Of a stretch of DNA of 64,000 nt, positions 52,833-61,845 are shown piece after piece (positions within the stretch are counted from its first letter, which is position 1; each line of letters begins with the position of its first letter). Below the pieces are notes generated by a model that made no database searches, had not been told where the DNA came from, and saw nothing but the letters and a program-made list of their open reading frames with translations. Source of the DNA: Leptothrix discophora (GTDB lineage: Bacteria > Pseudomonadota > Gammaproteobacteria > Burkholderiales > Burkholderiaceae_C); the NCBI RefSeq assembly GCF_030705305.1, contig NZ_JAUZEE010000007.1:1-64000 (forward strand), read 5' to 3'. Both the position numbers and the translations under genes were made by a program.

Positions 52833-53450
52833 ATGCCCGCGCCGACCCACCTGCTCTACCTGCATGGCTTCCGGTCCTCGCCGCAGTCGATCAAGGCGCG
52901 ACGCATGGCCCGCTGGGCCGCCGAGCGCGCGCCGGGGCTGACCTTCTGGTGCCCGCAGCTGCCGCCCTCGCCGGCCGAGGCCATCGCGCTGATCGAGGCG
53001 GGCATCGCCGGCTGGCCGGCCGGGCGCAGCGCGGTCATCGGCAGCTCGCTGGGCGGCTGGTACGCCACCGTCGTGGCCGAGCGCCACGGCTGGCCGGCGG
53101 TGCTGCTCAACCCAGCCGTGGAGCCGGCCCGCGACCTCGCGAAGCACATCGGCGAGCAGACCAGCTGGCATGACCCGCAGGACCCGCAGCAAGGCTTCTT
53201 CTTCCGCGCCGAGTTCATCGACGAGCTGCGCGCGCTGCAGCCGCCCGAGCCGCTGACCCGGCCATCGCGCTACCACGCCGTCATCGCCACCGGCGACGAG
53301 GTGCTGGACTGGCGCGAGATGCGGGCGCGCTACCCCGTGTCGGCCGGCTGCTCCGGCGTGCTGGTCGACGGCAGCGACCACGCGCTGGGCGACTTCGAGG
53401 ACCACCTGCCCGACCTGCTGGCCTTCCTCGGCTTCGACCCGGCGACCTGA
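52833..53450 (+). CDS. YqiA-like esterase (alpha/beta hydrolase)
   Basis: Small alpha/beta hydrolase of the YqiA (UPF0227-like) family, 205 residues from the ATG at 52833. The nucleophile elbow is G70-S71-S72-L73-G74-G75; [16 protein letters not shown] supplies the oxyanion hole, [13 protein letters not shown] the family block, and the histidine is in [15 protein letters not shown]. YqiA in E. coli hydrolyses short-chain esters. The mpl neighbour does not explain its role. The N-terminal part upstream of MPAPTHL overlaps mpl and was excluded. Confidence 0.9.
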   Translation: MPAPTHLLYLHGFRSSPQSIKARRMARWAAERAPGLTFWCPQLPPSPAEAIALIEAGIAGWPAGRSAVIGSSLGGWYATVVAERHGWPAVLLNPAVEPARDLAKHIGEQTSWHDPQDPQQGFFFRAEFIDELRALQPPEPLTRPSRYHAVIATGDEVLDWREMRARYPVSAGCSGVLVDGSDHALGDFEDHLPDLLAFLGFDPAT

Positions 53451-53487
53451 TTTCCCACCCGTCCCACAACCCCGAACCCCAGCCACC

Positions 53488-54228
53488 ATGCGTCTGCAGA
53501 ACAAGGTCTCCATCATCACCGGCGCGGCCCAGGGCATCGGCCTGGCCACTGCGCTGAAGTTCGCCCGCGAAGGCGCCGTCGTCGTGGTCGTCGACATGAA
53601 GCCCGAGGCCGTCGAGGCGGCCGTCGCGCCATGCCGGGCGGCCGGTGCGCAGGCCGTCGGCCATGCGGTCGACGTGACCGACCGGGCGGCGGTCGACGCG
53701 ATGGTGGCCGCCGTGCGCGAGCAGTTCGGCCGCATCGACGTGCTGGTCAACAACGCCGGCATCACCCGCGACGCGCGGCTGCAGAAGATGACGATCGAGC
53801 AGTTCGACGCCGTCATCGACGTCAACCTGCGGGCGGTCTTCCACTGCTCGCAGGCGGTCACCGACACCATGGTCGAGCAGGGCTCGGGCGTGATCCTGCT
53901 GGCCAGCAGCGTGGTCGGCATCTACGGCAACTACGGCCAGACCAACTACGCGGCCAGCAAGTTCGGCGTGATCGGCTTTGCCAAGACCTGGAGCCGCGAG
54001 CTGGGCCCGAAGGGCATCCGCGTCAACGCGGTCGCGCCGGGCTTCATCGAGACGCCGATCCTCGCGACCATCCCCGACAAGCTGGTCACCCAGATGCGCG
54101 CCGAGGTACCGCTGCGCCGGCTCGGCCAGCCCGAGGAGATCGCCAGCGTCTATGCCTTCCTGGCCAGCGACGAGGCCAGCTACGTCAACGGCGCCGTGAT
54201 CGAGGTGGCAGGCGGCTTGACGGTTTGA
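53488..54228 (+). CDS. FabG-like short-chain dehydrogenase/reductase
   Basis: NAD(P)-dependent SDR, 246 residues. The cofactor glycine motif is TGAAQGIG (residues 11-18), followed by NNAGITRD and the catalytic S141 ([10 protein letters not shown]), Y154 and K158 (NYAASK). It resembles 3-oxoacyl-ACP reductase FabG or acetoacetyl-CoA reductase, but there is no fatty-acid gene next to it, so the substrate is open. D36 after the second beta strand ([10 protein letters not shown]) favours NAD over NADP. Confidence 0.9.
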   Translation: MRLQNKVSIITGAAQGIGLATALKFAREGAVVVVVDMKPEAVEAAVAPCRAAGAQAVGHAVDVTDRAAVDAMVAAVREQFGRIDVLVNNAGITRDARLQKMTIEQFDAVIDVNLRAVFHCSQAVTDTMVEQGSGVILLASSVVGIYGNYGQTNYAASKFGVIGFAKTWSRELGPKGIRVNAVAPGFIETPILATIPDKLVTQMRAEVPLRRLGQPEEIASVYAFLASDEASYVNGAVIEVAGGLTV

Positions 54229-54328
54229 CGCCCACCCTGGGCGCAGCGTTCGCTGGCTGAATACGCAGGCATTCGTCACGGGCGGCAGGGGCGGCCGGTC
54301 ATGCCGCCCCTGCCACAATCCGCGCCCT

Positions 54329-56407
54329 ATGCCTTCGACTTACGCCCTGTTCGATGAAGCCGGCAAGTTCCTTGCCGGTCGTGTCCTTTCCGAAGCCGAA
54401 AGCTCGCTGCAGGTCGAGCTCGACTCGGGCAAGCGCGTCAAGGTCAAGGCCGCCAACGTGATGCTGCGCTTCGACAAGCCGGCACCGGCCGAGCTGCTGG
54501 CCGAGGGTCAGCGCCTGGCCGAGACCATCGACCTGGACCTGGCCTGGGAGTTCGCGCCGGAGGAGGACTTCGGCTTCGCCGACTTTGCCCGCGACTACTT
54601 CGACGCCAGCGCCGGCACGGCCCAGCAGGCCGCCGCGCTGTTCCGCCTGCACGGTGCGCCGCACTACTTCCGCCGCGCCGGCAAGGGCCAGTTCCGCAAG
54701 GCGCCGGAGGAGATCGTCAAGGCCGCCCTGCTGGGCATCGAGCGCAAGGCCCAGCAGGCCGCGCAGATGGCGGCCTGGGCCGAGCAGCTGATCGCCGGCG
54801 AGTGCCCGCAGCCGGTGCGCGTGCAGCTCTACAAGATCCTGTTCAAGCCCGACAAGAACGCGCCGGAATACAAGGCCGTGGTCGACGCCGCCAAGCGTGC
54901 CCAGCGTGCGCCGCTGGACCTGCTGCTGGCGGCCGGAGCGATCGACAGTCCCTACCAGTTCCACTGGCGCCGCTTCCTGTTCGACCAGTTCCCCAAGGGC
55001 CCGGGCTTCCCGGCCGGGCTGGTCGCGCCGGCCATCACCGCCGAGCTGCCGCTGGCGCCGGTGCGGGCCTTCTCGATCGACGACTCGTCGACCACCGAGA
55101 TCGACGATGCGCTGTCCTTCCAGGGCCTGGGCAGCGGCACCGTCGTGATGGGCATCCACATCGCCGCGCCGGGCCTGGCGATCACGCCGGATTCGGCCGT
55201 CGACAAGGTCGCGCGGGACCGCAATTCCACCGTCTACATGCCGGGCTGGAAGATCACCATGCTGCCCGACGAGGTGGTGCAGGCCTACACGCTGCTGGAG
55301 GGCCGCGACTGCCCCGCCGTGTCGCTCTACGTGACCTTCGACGAGGCCACGCTGGCGGTGCAGGCCAGCGAGACGAAGCTCGAGCGCGTGCCCATCGCCG
55401 CCAACCTGCGCCATGACCGGCTCGACGCGGTCGTGACCGAGGCAGCGCTCAACGGCGAGGCACCGGCGGAGTTCGACTTCGCGCCCGAGCTGACCTTCGC
55501 CCACCGCCTGGCACGCCACCTGAAGGCGCAGCGCGAGGTGGTGCGCGGCAAGCCCGAGAACTTCAACCGGCCGGACTACAACTTCCGCCTGGTCGATGCC
55601 GCCGGCCAGTCGCCGAGCGAGCCGCCGACCGGCGTCGAGACGGTGCAGATCAGCGAACGCCGTCGTGGCGCCCCGCTGGACCTGATCGTGGCCGAGGCCA
55701 TGATCCTGGCCAACAACACCTGGGGCGGCTGGCTGGCCGCGCTGGGCGTGCCGGGCATCTACCGCAGCCAGGCCAGCATGGCGCCGGGCATCAAGGTGCG
55801 CATGTCGACCCGCGCGCTGCCGCACGCCGGCATGGGCGTGGCGCACTACACCTGGGCGACCTCGCCGCTGCGGCGCTACGTCGACCTGGTCAACCAGTGG
55901 CAGATCATTGCCTGCGCCCGCCACGGCTCGACCGCCGCGCTGGCCGCGCCGTTCAAGCCCAAGGACACGACGCTGCTGGCCGTCATCAGCGGCTTCGACG
56001 CCGCCTACACCGCCTACAACGGCTTCCAGAACGGCATGGAGCGCTACTGGACGCTGCGCTGGCTGCAGCAGTCCGGCACGACCGAGATCACGGCCACCGC
56101 GATGAAGGACGGCCTGGTGCGCGCCGACAACCTGCCGCTGGTGCTGCGCGCGGTCGGTGCCGAGAGCCTGCCGCGCGGCGCGCATGTGCGGGTCCGCCTG
56201 GGCGAGCCCGACCTGCTGACGCTGGACATCGGCGGCAGCGTGGTGGCCCGCCTCGACGACGTCCCGGCCGATGCCGACGCCGCCCCCGGCGACGACGAGG
56301 CGGACGCCGAAGAGGGCGCCGCCGCCGCGCCGCTGGCGCTGGCCATCGACCTGGCCGATGGGGACGACGCCGAGGCGCCGGCCGCCGCCCCGCCGCCCGC
56401 CGCCTGA
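54329..56407 (+). CDS. RNase II family exoribonuclease, RNB domain
   Basis: RNB-type 3'-5' exoribonuclease, 692 residues. The catalytic acidic cluster is SIDDSSTTEIDDALS: D251, E257, D259, D260, so the second Asp of E. coli RNase II is Glu, as in DSS1/cyanobacterial-like members. Other RNB blocks: YLRRYVDLVNQWQ-like region ATSPLRRYVDLVNQWQIIA and MLPDEVVQAYTLLEGRDCPA. No classical cold-shock domains are recognised at the N-terminus; the last 70 residues are acidic and Ala-rich. CACAAT ends nine bases before the ATG. It is first in a possible run with the TonB-like and mtgA genes. Confidence 0.9.
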   Translation: MPSTYALFDEAGKFLAGRVLSEAESSLQVELDSGKRVKVKAANVMLRFDKPAPAELLAEGQRLAETIDLDLAWEFAPEEDFGFADFARDYFDASAGTAQQAAALFRLHGAPHYFRRAGKGQFRKAPEEIVKAALLGIERKAQQAAQMAAWAEQLIAGECPQPVRVQLYKILFKPDKNAPEYKAVVDAAKRAQRAPLDLLLAAGAIDSPYQFHWRRFLFDQFPKGPGFPAGLVAPAITAELPLAPVRAFSIDDSSTTEIDDALSFQGLGSGTVVMGIHIAAPGLAITPDSAVDKVARDRNSTVYMPGWKITMLPDEVVQAYTLLEGRDCPAVSLYVTFDEATLAVQASETKLERVPIAANLRHDRLDAVVTEAALNGEAPAEFDFAPELTFAHRLARHLKAQREVVRGKPENFNRPDYNFRLVDAAGQSPSEPPTGVETVQISERRRGAPLDLIVAEAMILANNTWGGWLAALGVPGIYRSQASMAPGIKVRMSTRALPHAGMGVAHYTWATSPLRRYVDLVNQWQIIACARHGSTAALAAPFKPKDTTLLAVISGFDAAYTAYNGFQNGMERYWTLRWLQQSGTTEITATAMKDGLVRADNLPLVLRAVGAESLPRGAHVRVRLGEPDLLTLDIGGSVVARLDDVPADADAAPGDDEADAEEGAAAAPLALAIDLADGDDAEAPAAAPPPAA

Positions 56408-56432
56408 GCCTCGCGACACCACCCGCCCCGTC

Positions 56433-57368
56433 ATGCGCCTGGCCCTGCACAAGCCCGACCTGCGCCGCCTGTTCAGCCGGCAGACCTGGCGCAGCCTGAG
56501 CACGCTGCAGCGCGCGCTGGTGGTGTCGGTGCTGGTCCATGCGGCGTTGCTGACGGTGCGTTTCGTCGATCCGGAATCCCTGCGCCGGGTGCTGGACGAC
56601 ACGCCGCTGGAGGTCGTGCTGATCAACGCCAGCAGCGCCACCGCGCCGCCCAACGCTCAGGTGATCGCGCAGCGCAACCTGACCGGCGGCGGCGATGCGG
56701 AGCGCGGCCGGTCGACCTCGCCGCTGCCGCCGATGGTCGCCAACCAGACCGGCGACGCGCTGGAGGAGACCCGCCGCCAGCTCGAGCAGATGCAGAACCA
56801 GCAGATGCAGCTGCTCGCCCAGGTCAAGCGCGAGCTGGCCAGCCTGCCCTCGCCCGAGCAGCGCCAGGCCGGCGCGCCGCGCCTGCGTCCGGCCGACGAG
56901 GACCGACGCCGCCAGCTGCTCAACCTGCTGGCCGAGATCGAGAAGCGCATCCAGGTCGAGAACACCCGGCCGCGTCGCCGCTACGTCGGGCCGGCCGCCC
57001 GCGAAGGCGTGCACGCGCTGTACTACGACCAGCTGCGCCACCGCATCGAGGACGTCGGCACGCGCAACTTCCCGACCGCCAACGGCCGGAAGCTCTACGG
57101 CGAGCTGACGGTGCTGGTCGCCGTCGACACCTACGGCCGGGTGGTCGAGGCCGAGGTCGTGCAGGGCTCGGGCAACGCCGGCCTGGACAAGCGCGCGCTG
57201 GTGATCGTGCGGGGTGCCGGCCCCTACGGCGAGTTCAGCGCGGCGATGCGGTCCCAGTTCGACCAGCTGGTGTTCGTCTCGCGCTTCCGCTTCACGCGTG
57301 ACGAGGGCCTGAAGGCCAACGTCGAGGACGCCAGCGTCCAGCGCGCGGCCGATCCGGCCGCGCGCTGA
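56433..57368 (+). CDS. TonB-like energy transducer
   Basis: Membrane-anchored protein of 311 residues with a TonB C-terminal-like fold. TM helix at about 26-42 (LQRALVVSVLVHAALLTVRF), a coiled-coil middle (EETRRQLEQMQNQQMQLLAQ; LLNLLAEIEKRIQVE), and the C-terminal domain YGELTVLVAVDTYGRVVEAE then VVQGSGNAGLDKRALVIVRG. The Pro/Lys-rich spanner of classical TonB is weak. The pairing RNB-TonB-mtgA is known in Burkholderiales; no exbB/exbD is in the window. It lies 26 bp after the RNB gene. Confidence 0.85.
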   Translation: MRLALHKPDLRRLFSRQTWRSLSTLQRALVVSVLVHAALLTVRFVDPESLRRVLDDTPLEVVLINASSATAPPNAQVIAQRNLTGGGDAERGRSTSPLPPMVANQTGDALEETRRQLEQMQNQQMQLLAQVKRELASLPSPEQRQAGAPRLRPADEDRRRQLLNLLAEIEKRIQVENTRPRRRYVGPAAREGVHALYYDQLRHRIEDVGTRNFPTANGRKLYGELTVLVAVDTYGRVVEAEVVQGSGNAGLDKRALVIVRGAGPYGEFSAAMRSQFDQLVFVSRFRFTRDEGLKANVEDASVQRAADPAAR

Positions 57369-57402
57369 GACCGATCGACCGCACCCCCCGGAGAGAACCG
57401 CG

Positions 57403-58194
57403 ATGCGCTCCCTGCGCACCCATGTCCTGCGCCTGGCGCTGCTGGTCCTGCTGAGCGGGATCGGCCTGCAGCTCTTCTTCGCTGGCCGGATCGCGCTGAT
57501 GCGCGTCGTCGCCCCCGAGTCGACCGCCTTCCAGCGCAGCGAGATCTGGCGCCTGGCCGTCGAGAAGCAGCGGGTCGACTGGAGCCAGCGCTGGGTCGAC
57601 GGCGACCAGATCGCCGACCACCTCAAGCGGGCGGTGATCGCCAGCGAGGACGCCGGCTTTGCCGACCACAGCGGCGTCGAATGGGACGCGATCGAGAAGG
57701 CCTGGAGCCGCAACCAGAAGGCCGAGGCCCGCGCCGAACAGCTCAACGAGGCACGCCAGAAGCGCGAGGAACGCCTGGCCCAGCGCGGCAGGCCCGCACC
57801 GGCGGCGAGCACGCCGGTGCAGCCCAAGCTGGTCGGCGGATCGACCATCAGCCAGCAGCTGGCCAAGAACCTGTTCCTGTCGGGCGAGCGCACCGCCGCA
57901 CGCAAGGCGCAGGAGCTGGTCATCACGCTGATGCTGGAAGCGCTGCTGCCCAAGCGGCGCATCCTGGAGATCTACCTGAACAACGTCGAGTGGGGCGAAG
58001 GCCTGTTCGGCGCCCAGGCGGCGGCACGCCACTACTTCCGGCAGGATGCCCGCACGCTCTCGGCGATGCAGGCGGCGCGCCTGGCGGTGATGCTGCCGGC
58101 CCCCAAGCGCTTCGAGAAGCGGCCGGATTTGGCCTACGTGGTGGGCCGCGCCGGCACCGTCGCCGCACGCATGGGTGCGGTCGCCCTGCCCTGA
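57403..58194 (+). CDS. mtgA: Monofunctional biosynthetic peptidoglycan transglycosylase
   Basis: GT51 transglycosylase polymerising lipid II into glycan strands, 263 residues. One N-terminal TM segment (LRLALLVLLSGIGLQLFFAG). The catalytic Glu is E82 (IASEDAGFADHSGVEW). Between this and GGSTISQQLAKNLFLS lies a charged insert of about 40 residues (RNQKAEARAEQLNEARQKRE...). The terminal blocks ILEIYLNNVEWGEGLFGAQA and ARHYFRQDARTLSAMQAARL are conserved. It follows the TonB-like gene by 34 bp. Confidence 0.95.
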   Translation: MRSLRTHVLRLALLVLLSGIGLQLFFAGRIALMRVVAPESTAFQRSEIWRLAVEKQRVDWSQRWVDGDQIADHLKRAVIASEDAGFADHSGVEWDAIEKAWSRNQKAEARAEQLNEARQKREERLAQRGRPAPAASTPVQPKLVGGSTISQQLAKNLFLSGERTAARKAQELVITLMLEALLPKRRILEIYLNNVEWGEGLFGAQAAARHYFRQDARTLSAMQAARLAVMLPAPKRFEKRPDLAYVVGRAGTVAARMGAVALP

Positions 58195-58264
58195 TCCCGT
58201 CGTCGGCCGGCGCCGTGTTCCCACGCTGTTTCGCGTTCCCCAGACTGGCGACAAGGACTGCCCC

Positions 58265-58921
58265 GTGACTTCGGACCTGACCCTGGAAATCGCTGCCGTC
58301 GCCGCCCGCCTGGTGGTCGACGAGGGCATGGAGTATGGCCCGGCCAAGCGCCGCGCCGCCGACAGCCTGGGACTGCGCACCGGCGGCCGGCGCGGCGGTG
58401 CCGAACTGCCCGACAACGAGCTGCTGGAAGACGCCGTGCGCGAGCACCTGGCGCTGTTCTGCGCCGACACCCAGCCGGGCGAACTGCGTGCGCTGCGCGA
58501 GCTGGCGGCCCAGTGGATGGCGCGCTGGCCGGCGTTCCGGCCACACCTGTGCGGCGCGGTCTGGCGCGGCACGGCGACGCAGCGCTCGACCGTCCACATC
58601 GAGCTGTACTGCGAGGACAGCAAGTCCGCCGAGATCGCGCTGCTCGACGCGGGCGTGGATTTCGACGTGGCTTCGGCGCCCGGACCGCGCGGCCAGCCGA
58701 TCGACACGCTGCTGTGCGAGCTACCCTGCCAGCCGCTGCGCACGCATGTGCTGGTGCGCCTGAGCGTGCTGGACCACGACGACCTGCGCGGCGCGCTCAA
58801 GCCCGACGCGCGCGGTCGCCCCCAGCGCGGAGACCTGGCCGCGCTGCGCCGCCTGATCGCGCACGACGCGCGGGACACCGATCCCGAACATCCCCAAGAC
58901 CCCGCTGGAACTGCCGCATGA
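58265..58921 (+). CDS. Conserved protein of unknown function
   Basis: A 218-residue protein from the GTG at 58265, with AAGGA upstream. I recognise it only as a conserved Burkholderiales gene between mtgA and the TlpA-like gene. The first half is helical (AARLVVDEGMEYGPAKRRAA, LLEDAVREHLALFCADTQPG). The second half contains GAVWRGTATQRSTVHIELYC EDSKSAEIAL, read as two blocks, which looks like a minimal nucleotidyltransferase-type fold, though I cannot confirm this, then LVRLSVLDHDDLRGALKPDA. Its stop overlaps the next start (ATGA), so it is translationally coupled to the TlpA-like gene. Confidence 0.8.
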   Translation: MTSDLTLEIAAVAARLVVDEGMEYGPAKRRAADSLGLRTGGRRGGAELPDNELLEDAVREHLALFCADTQPGELRALRELAAQWMARWPAFRPHLCGAVWRGTATQRSTVHIELYCEDSKSAEIALLDAGVDFDVASAPGPRGQPIDTLLCELPCQPLRTHVLVRLSVLDHDDLRGALKPDARGRPQRGDLAALRRLIAHDARDTDPEHPQDPAGTAA

Positions 58922-59493
58922 ACCGTCGCAACCTCACCCTCGGCGCCGTCGCCGGTGTCGCCCTCGTCGCTGGAATCGGCTGGTCGCTGCGCCGGTCAGG
59001 CTCGACCGCCTCGACCCCCTCGACGGCCGCATCGGCTGCCGCGCCGGCCACCGCCGATGCGGCATCGGCCAACGGCGGCGACGTCTGGAGCCTGGGCTTC
59101 GACCGGCCCGAAGGCGGCCGCATCGAGCTGGCCAGCCTCAAGGGCAAGCCGCTGGCGATCAACTTCTGGGCCACCTGGTGCCCGCCCTGCGTGCGCGAGA
59201 TGCCACTGCTCGACGCCTGGGCCCGCAAGCATGCCGACCACGGCCTGACGGTGCTGGGCCTGGCGGTCGACAGCCCGTCGCCGGTGCGCGAGTACCTGCT
59301 CAAGACGCCGGTCAGCTTCCCGATCGGCCTGACCGGCTTCTCCGGCACCGAACTGGCCCGCCAGCTGGGCAACGAACAGGGCGGCCTGCCCTTCACCGTC
59401 GTCTTCAACGCCGCCGGCGAGCCGATCATCCGCAAGCTCGGCGAGACCCAGGAGGCCGACCTGGCCGCCTGGTCCAAGGCGCTCGGCCTCTGA
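58918..59493 (+). CDS. TlpA-like thiol:disulfide oxidoreductase
   Basis: Membrane-anchored or exported thioredoxin-like protein, 191 residues. N-terminal signal/anchor (LTLGAVAGVALVAGIGWSLR), an Ala/Ser/Thr linker (about 28-53), and the thioredoxin domain with C88 and C91 (INFWATWCPPCVREMPLLDA). The cis-Pro is in QGGLPFTVVFNAAGEPI. It should act in the periplasm, for example in cytochrome c maturation. Coupled to the unknown gene upstream by a 4-bp overlap. Confidence 0.92.
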   Translation: MNRRNLTLGAVAGVALVAGIGWSLRRSGSTASTPSTAASAAAPATADAASANGGDVWSLGFDRPEGGRIELASLKGKPLAINFWATWCPPCVREMPLLDAWARKHADHGLTVLGLAVDSPSPVREYLLKTPVSFPIGLTGFSGTELARQLGNEQGGLPFTVVFNAAGEPIIRKLGETQEADLAAWSKALGL

Positions 59494-59875
59494 TCGAGGC
59501 GCCCCGGGCCGACGTCCCGCGTCCGGGCCGGTCGCCCCAAGCGATCGCCTGTCAAGGCGCTTTTTGGGCCGAAAAGCGCGTAAAGTCCGGGTTTCGCCTC
59601 GGAAACCCACCGCTTCCGGTGCAGAACGTCGCCGCCTCGGCCCTCTCGGCCGGCCGGTTCATCGCCCCGATGACCTGCCGCGCACGGCCCTCACGGCACC
59701 GGCTGGCACGACCGGCCGCTTGCAGTCCCGCTGCCCGGCGTCCCTCGCGGCAGTGGTCGCCCGGCGGTGATCCCACAACTTTTGGATGGTGCGCCCGCGC
59801 ATGAGCAAGTCACGCAACGCGACAGCCCCAGCGGCGTCCGAACTTCCCAAGCAAAACAACCCTGGAGCGCCTCGC
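59494..59875 (+). promoter_or_regulatory. Structured 382-bp region upstream of accB
   Basis: No supported gene. It holds two tandem hairpins: arms GCGCTTTT/AAAAGCGC (59557-59564 with 59572-59579) and GGGTTTC/GAAACCC (59589-59595 with 59602-59608), then a CGGCC-rich stretch. A perfect TTGACA on the minus strand (plus TGTCAA 59550-59555) has no -10 partner. In many relatives aroQ stands before accB; it is absent here. An open frame continues 30 codons upstream of the accB start and could be leader-like. The region may be the accBC promoter and leader. Confidence 0.4.
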
Positions 59876-60343
59876 ATGGACCTTCGCAAGCTCAAGACCC
59901 TGATCGACCTGGTGTCGGAGTCCAACGTGTCCGAACTGGAGATCACCGAAGCCGAAGGCAAGGTGCGCATCGTCAAGGCACCGCCGACCGTGATCCAGGC
60001 CGCTGCCGCGCCGGTCATGGTGGCCGCCGCACCGGCGCTGGCCGCTGCACCCGCGCCGGCCCAGGTCGCCGCCGCCGTGCCGCTGGAGGCTGCCGCGCCG
60101 GCCGTCACCGGTCACATGGTCAAGTCGCCGATGGTCGGCACCTTCTACCGCGCCTCGAACCCTGGCGCCAAGCCGCTGGCCGACGTCGGCCAGCAGGTCA
60201 AGGAAGGCCAGGCGCTGTGCATCATCGAGGCGATGAAGATCATGAACGAGATCGACAGCGACAAGGCTGGCGTGATCACGAAGGTCCTGGTCGAGAACGG
60301 CCAGCCGGTCGAATACGGCCAACCGCTGTTCATCATCGAGTGA
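59876..60343 (+). CDS. accB: Biotin carboxyl carrier protein of acetyl-CoA carboxylase
   Basis: AccB, 155 residues from the ATG at 59876 (MDLRKLKTLIDLVSESNVSE), with GGAG eight bases upstream. A hinge of Ala/Pro (about 36-78) leads to the biotinyl domain; the biotin lysine is K121 in IIEAMKIMNEIDSD. It carries carboxyl groups from AccC to AccA/AccD in the first step of fatty acid synthesis. The frame extends 30 codons upstream, but that part does not match AccB. Confidence 0.96.
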   Translation: MDLRKLKTLIDLVSESNVSELEITEAEGKVRIVKAPPTVIQAAAAPVMVAAAPALAAAPAPAQVAAAVPLEAAAPAVTGHMVKSPMVGTFYRASNPGAKPLADVGQQVKEGQALCIIEAMKIMNEIDSDKAGVITKVLVENGQPVEYGQPLFIIE

Positions 60344-60393
60344 TTCCGGCCTCCCGCGCGACGGGACAGACGTTCACGAGACCCTGATCGCCG

Positions 60394-60452
60394 CCCTCCG
60401 TCCGCCGGAGGGTCGTCGAACCACCGGACGGCCGCGCTGCCGTGCCGTCCGG
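60394..60452 (+). other. Two hairpins between accB and accC
   Basis: Perfect stems of 7 bp (60394-60400 with 60406-60412, CCCTCCG/CGGAGGG) and 9 bp (60424-60432 with 60444-60452, CCGGACGGC/GCCGTCCGG) lie in the 149-bp spacer. No T-run follows, so neither is a standard terminator. They may tune the AccB:AccC ratio or mRNA stability. Confidence 0.45.
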
Positions 60453-60492
60453 TCACCGGGCACAGCCCGCTAGGGCCCAGAGCCGAGGCACC

Positions 60493-61845
60493 ATGTTCAA
60501 GAAAATTCTCATAGCCAACCGCGGGGAAATCGCCCTGCGCATCCAGCGCGCCTGCCGCGAGATGGACATCCGCGCGGTGGTCGTCTATTCGGAAGCCGAC
60601 CGCGACGCCAAGTACGTCAAGCTGGCCGACGAGGCCGTCTGCATCGGCCCGGCGCCGTCGGCCCAGAGCTACCTCAGCATGCCCGCGATCATCGCGGCGG
60701 CCGAGGTGACCGACGCCGAGGCGATCCACCCCGGCTACGGCTTCCTGTCGGAGAACGCCGACTTCGCCGAGCGCGTCGAGAAGAGCGGCTTCGCCTTCAT
60801 CGGCCCGACGCCCGAGTCGATCCGCCTGATGGGCGACAAGGTCTCGGCCAAGGCCGCGATGGTCGAGGCCGGCGTGCCGACCGTGCCGGGCGTGCCGGGC
60901 GCGCTGCCGGACGACAACAAGGAAATCGTGCGCATCGGCCGCCAGATCGGCTACCCGGTGATCATCAAGGCGGCCGGCGGCGGCGGCGGTCGCGGCATGC
61001 GCGTGGTGCACACCGAGGCGGCGCTGCTCAACGCGGTCCAGACCACCCGTGCCGAGGCCGGAGCGGCCTTCGGCAACCCGTCGGTCTACATGGAGAAGTT
61101 CCTCGAGAACCCGCGCCACATCGAGATCCAGGTGCTGGCCGACACGCACGGCAACGCCGTCTGGCTGGGCGAGCGCGACTGCTCCATGCAGCGCCGCCAC
61201 CAGAAGATCATCGAGGAAGCGCCGGCGCCAGGCATCCCGCGCAAGGTGATCGAGAAGGTCGGCGAACGCTGCGCCGCCGCCTGCAAGAAGATCGGCTACC
61301 GCGGCGCCGGCACCTTCGAGTTCCTGTTCGAGAACGGCGAGTTCTTCTTCATCGAGATGAACACCCGCGTGCAGGTCGAGCATCCGGTGACCGAGCTGGT
61401 CACGGGCGTGGACATCGTCCAGCAGCAGATCCGCATCGCGGCGGGCGAGAAGCTCTCGTTCACGCAGAAGCAGGTGCCGCTGCGCGGCCACTCGATCGAG
61501 TGCCGCGTCAACGCCGAGGACCCCTACACCTTCATGCCCTCGCCCGGCCGCATCACGATGTGGCATCCGCCCGGCGGCCCGGGCGTGCGCGTGGACTCGC
61601 ATGCGTACACCAACTACTTCGTGCCACCGAACTACGACTCGATGATCGGCAAGATCATCGTCCACGGCGACACCCGCGAGCAGGCGCTGGCACGCATGCG
61701 CAGCGCCTTGAGCGAGACGCTGGTCGACGGCATCTCCACCAACATCCCGCTGCACCGCGAGCTGATGGTCGACGCCGCCTTCGTCGAGGGCGGCACCAGC
61801 ATCCACTACCTGGAAGGCTGGATGGAAAGGCGCAAGCGTCGATGA
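60493..61845 (+). CDS. accC: Biotin carboxylase subunit of acetyl-CoA carboxylase
   Basis: AccC carboxylates biotin on AccB using ATP and bicarbonate, 450 residues from the ATG at 60493. N-terminal [20 protein letters not shown], the ATP-grasp glycine loop [40 protein letters not shown], and the catalytic region [20 protein letters not shown] are all present. Its stop overlaps prmA by 4 bp (ATGA). Confidence 0.97.
   Translation: MFKKILIANRGEIALRIQRACREMDIRAVVVYSEADRDAKYVKLADEAVCIGPAPSAQSYLSMPAIIAAAEVTDAEAIHPGYGFLSENADFAERVEKSGFAFIGPTPESIRLMGDKVSAKAAMVEAGVPTVPGVPGALPDDNKEIVRIGRQIGYPVIIKAAGGGGGRGMRVVHTEAALLNAVQTTRAEAGAAFGNPSVYMEKFLENPRHIEIQVLADTHGNAVWLGERDCSMQRRHQKIIEEAPAPGIPRKVIEKVGERCAAACKKIGYRGAGTFEFLFENGEFFFIEMNTRVQVEHPVTELVTGVDIVQQQIRIAAGEKLSFTQKQVPLRGHSIECRVNAEDPYTFMPSPGRITMWHPPGGPGVRVDSHAYTNYFVPPNYDSMIGKIIVHGDTREQALARMRSALSETLVDGISTNIPLHRELMVDAAFVEGGTSIHYLEGWMERRKRR

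Noticed and set aside
54299-56653. 784-codon minus-strand frame opposite the RNase II gene
   Set aside because: Antisense shadow: it spans the RNB gene and the start of the TonB-like gene with no motif of its own.
59786-59875. N-terminal 30-codon extension of accB
   Set aside because: In frame and open, but not AccB-like; the ATG at 59876 has a good ribosome-binding site and the exact family start.
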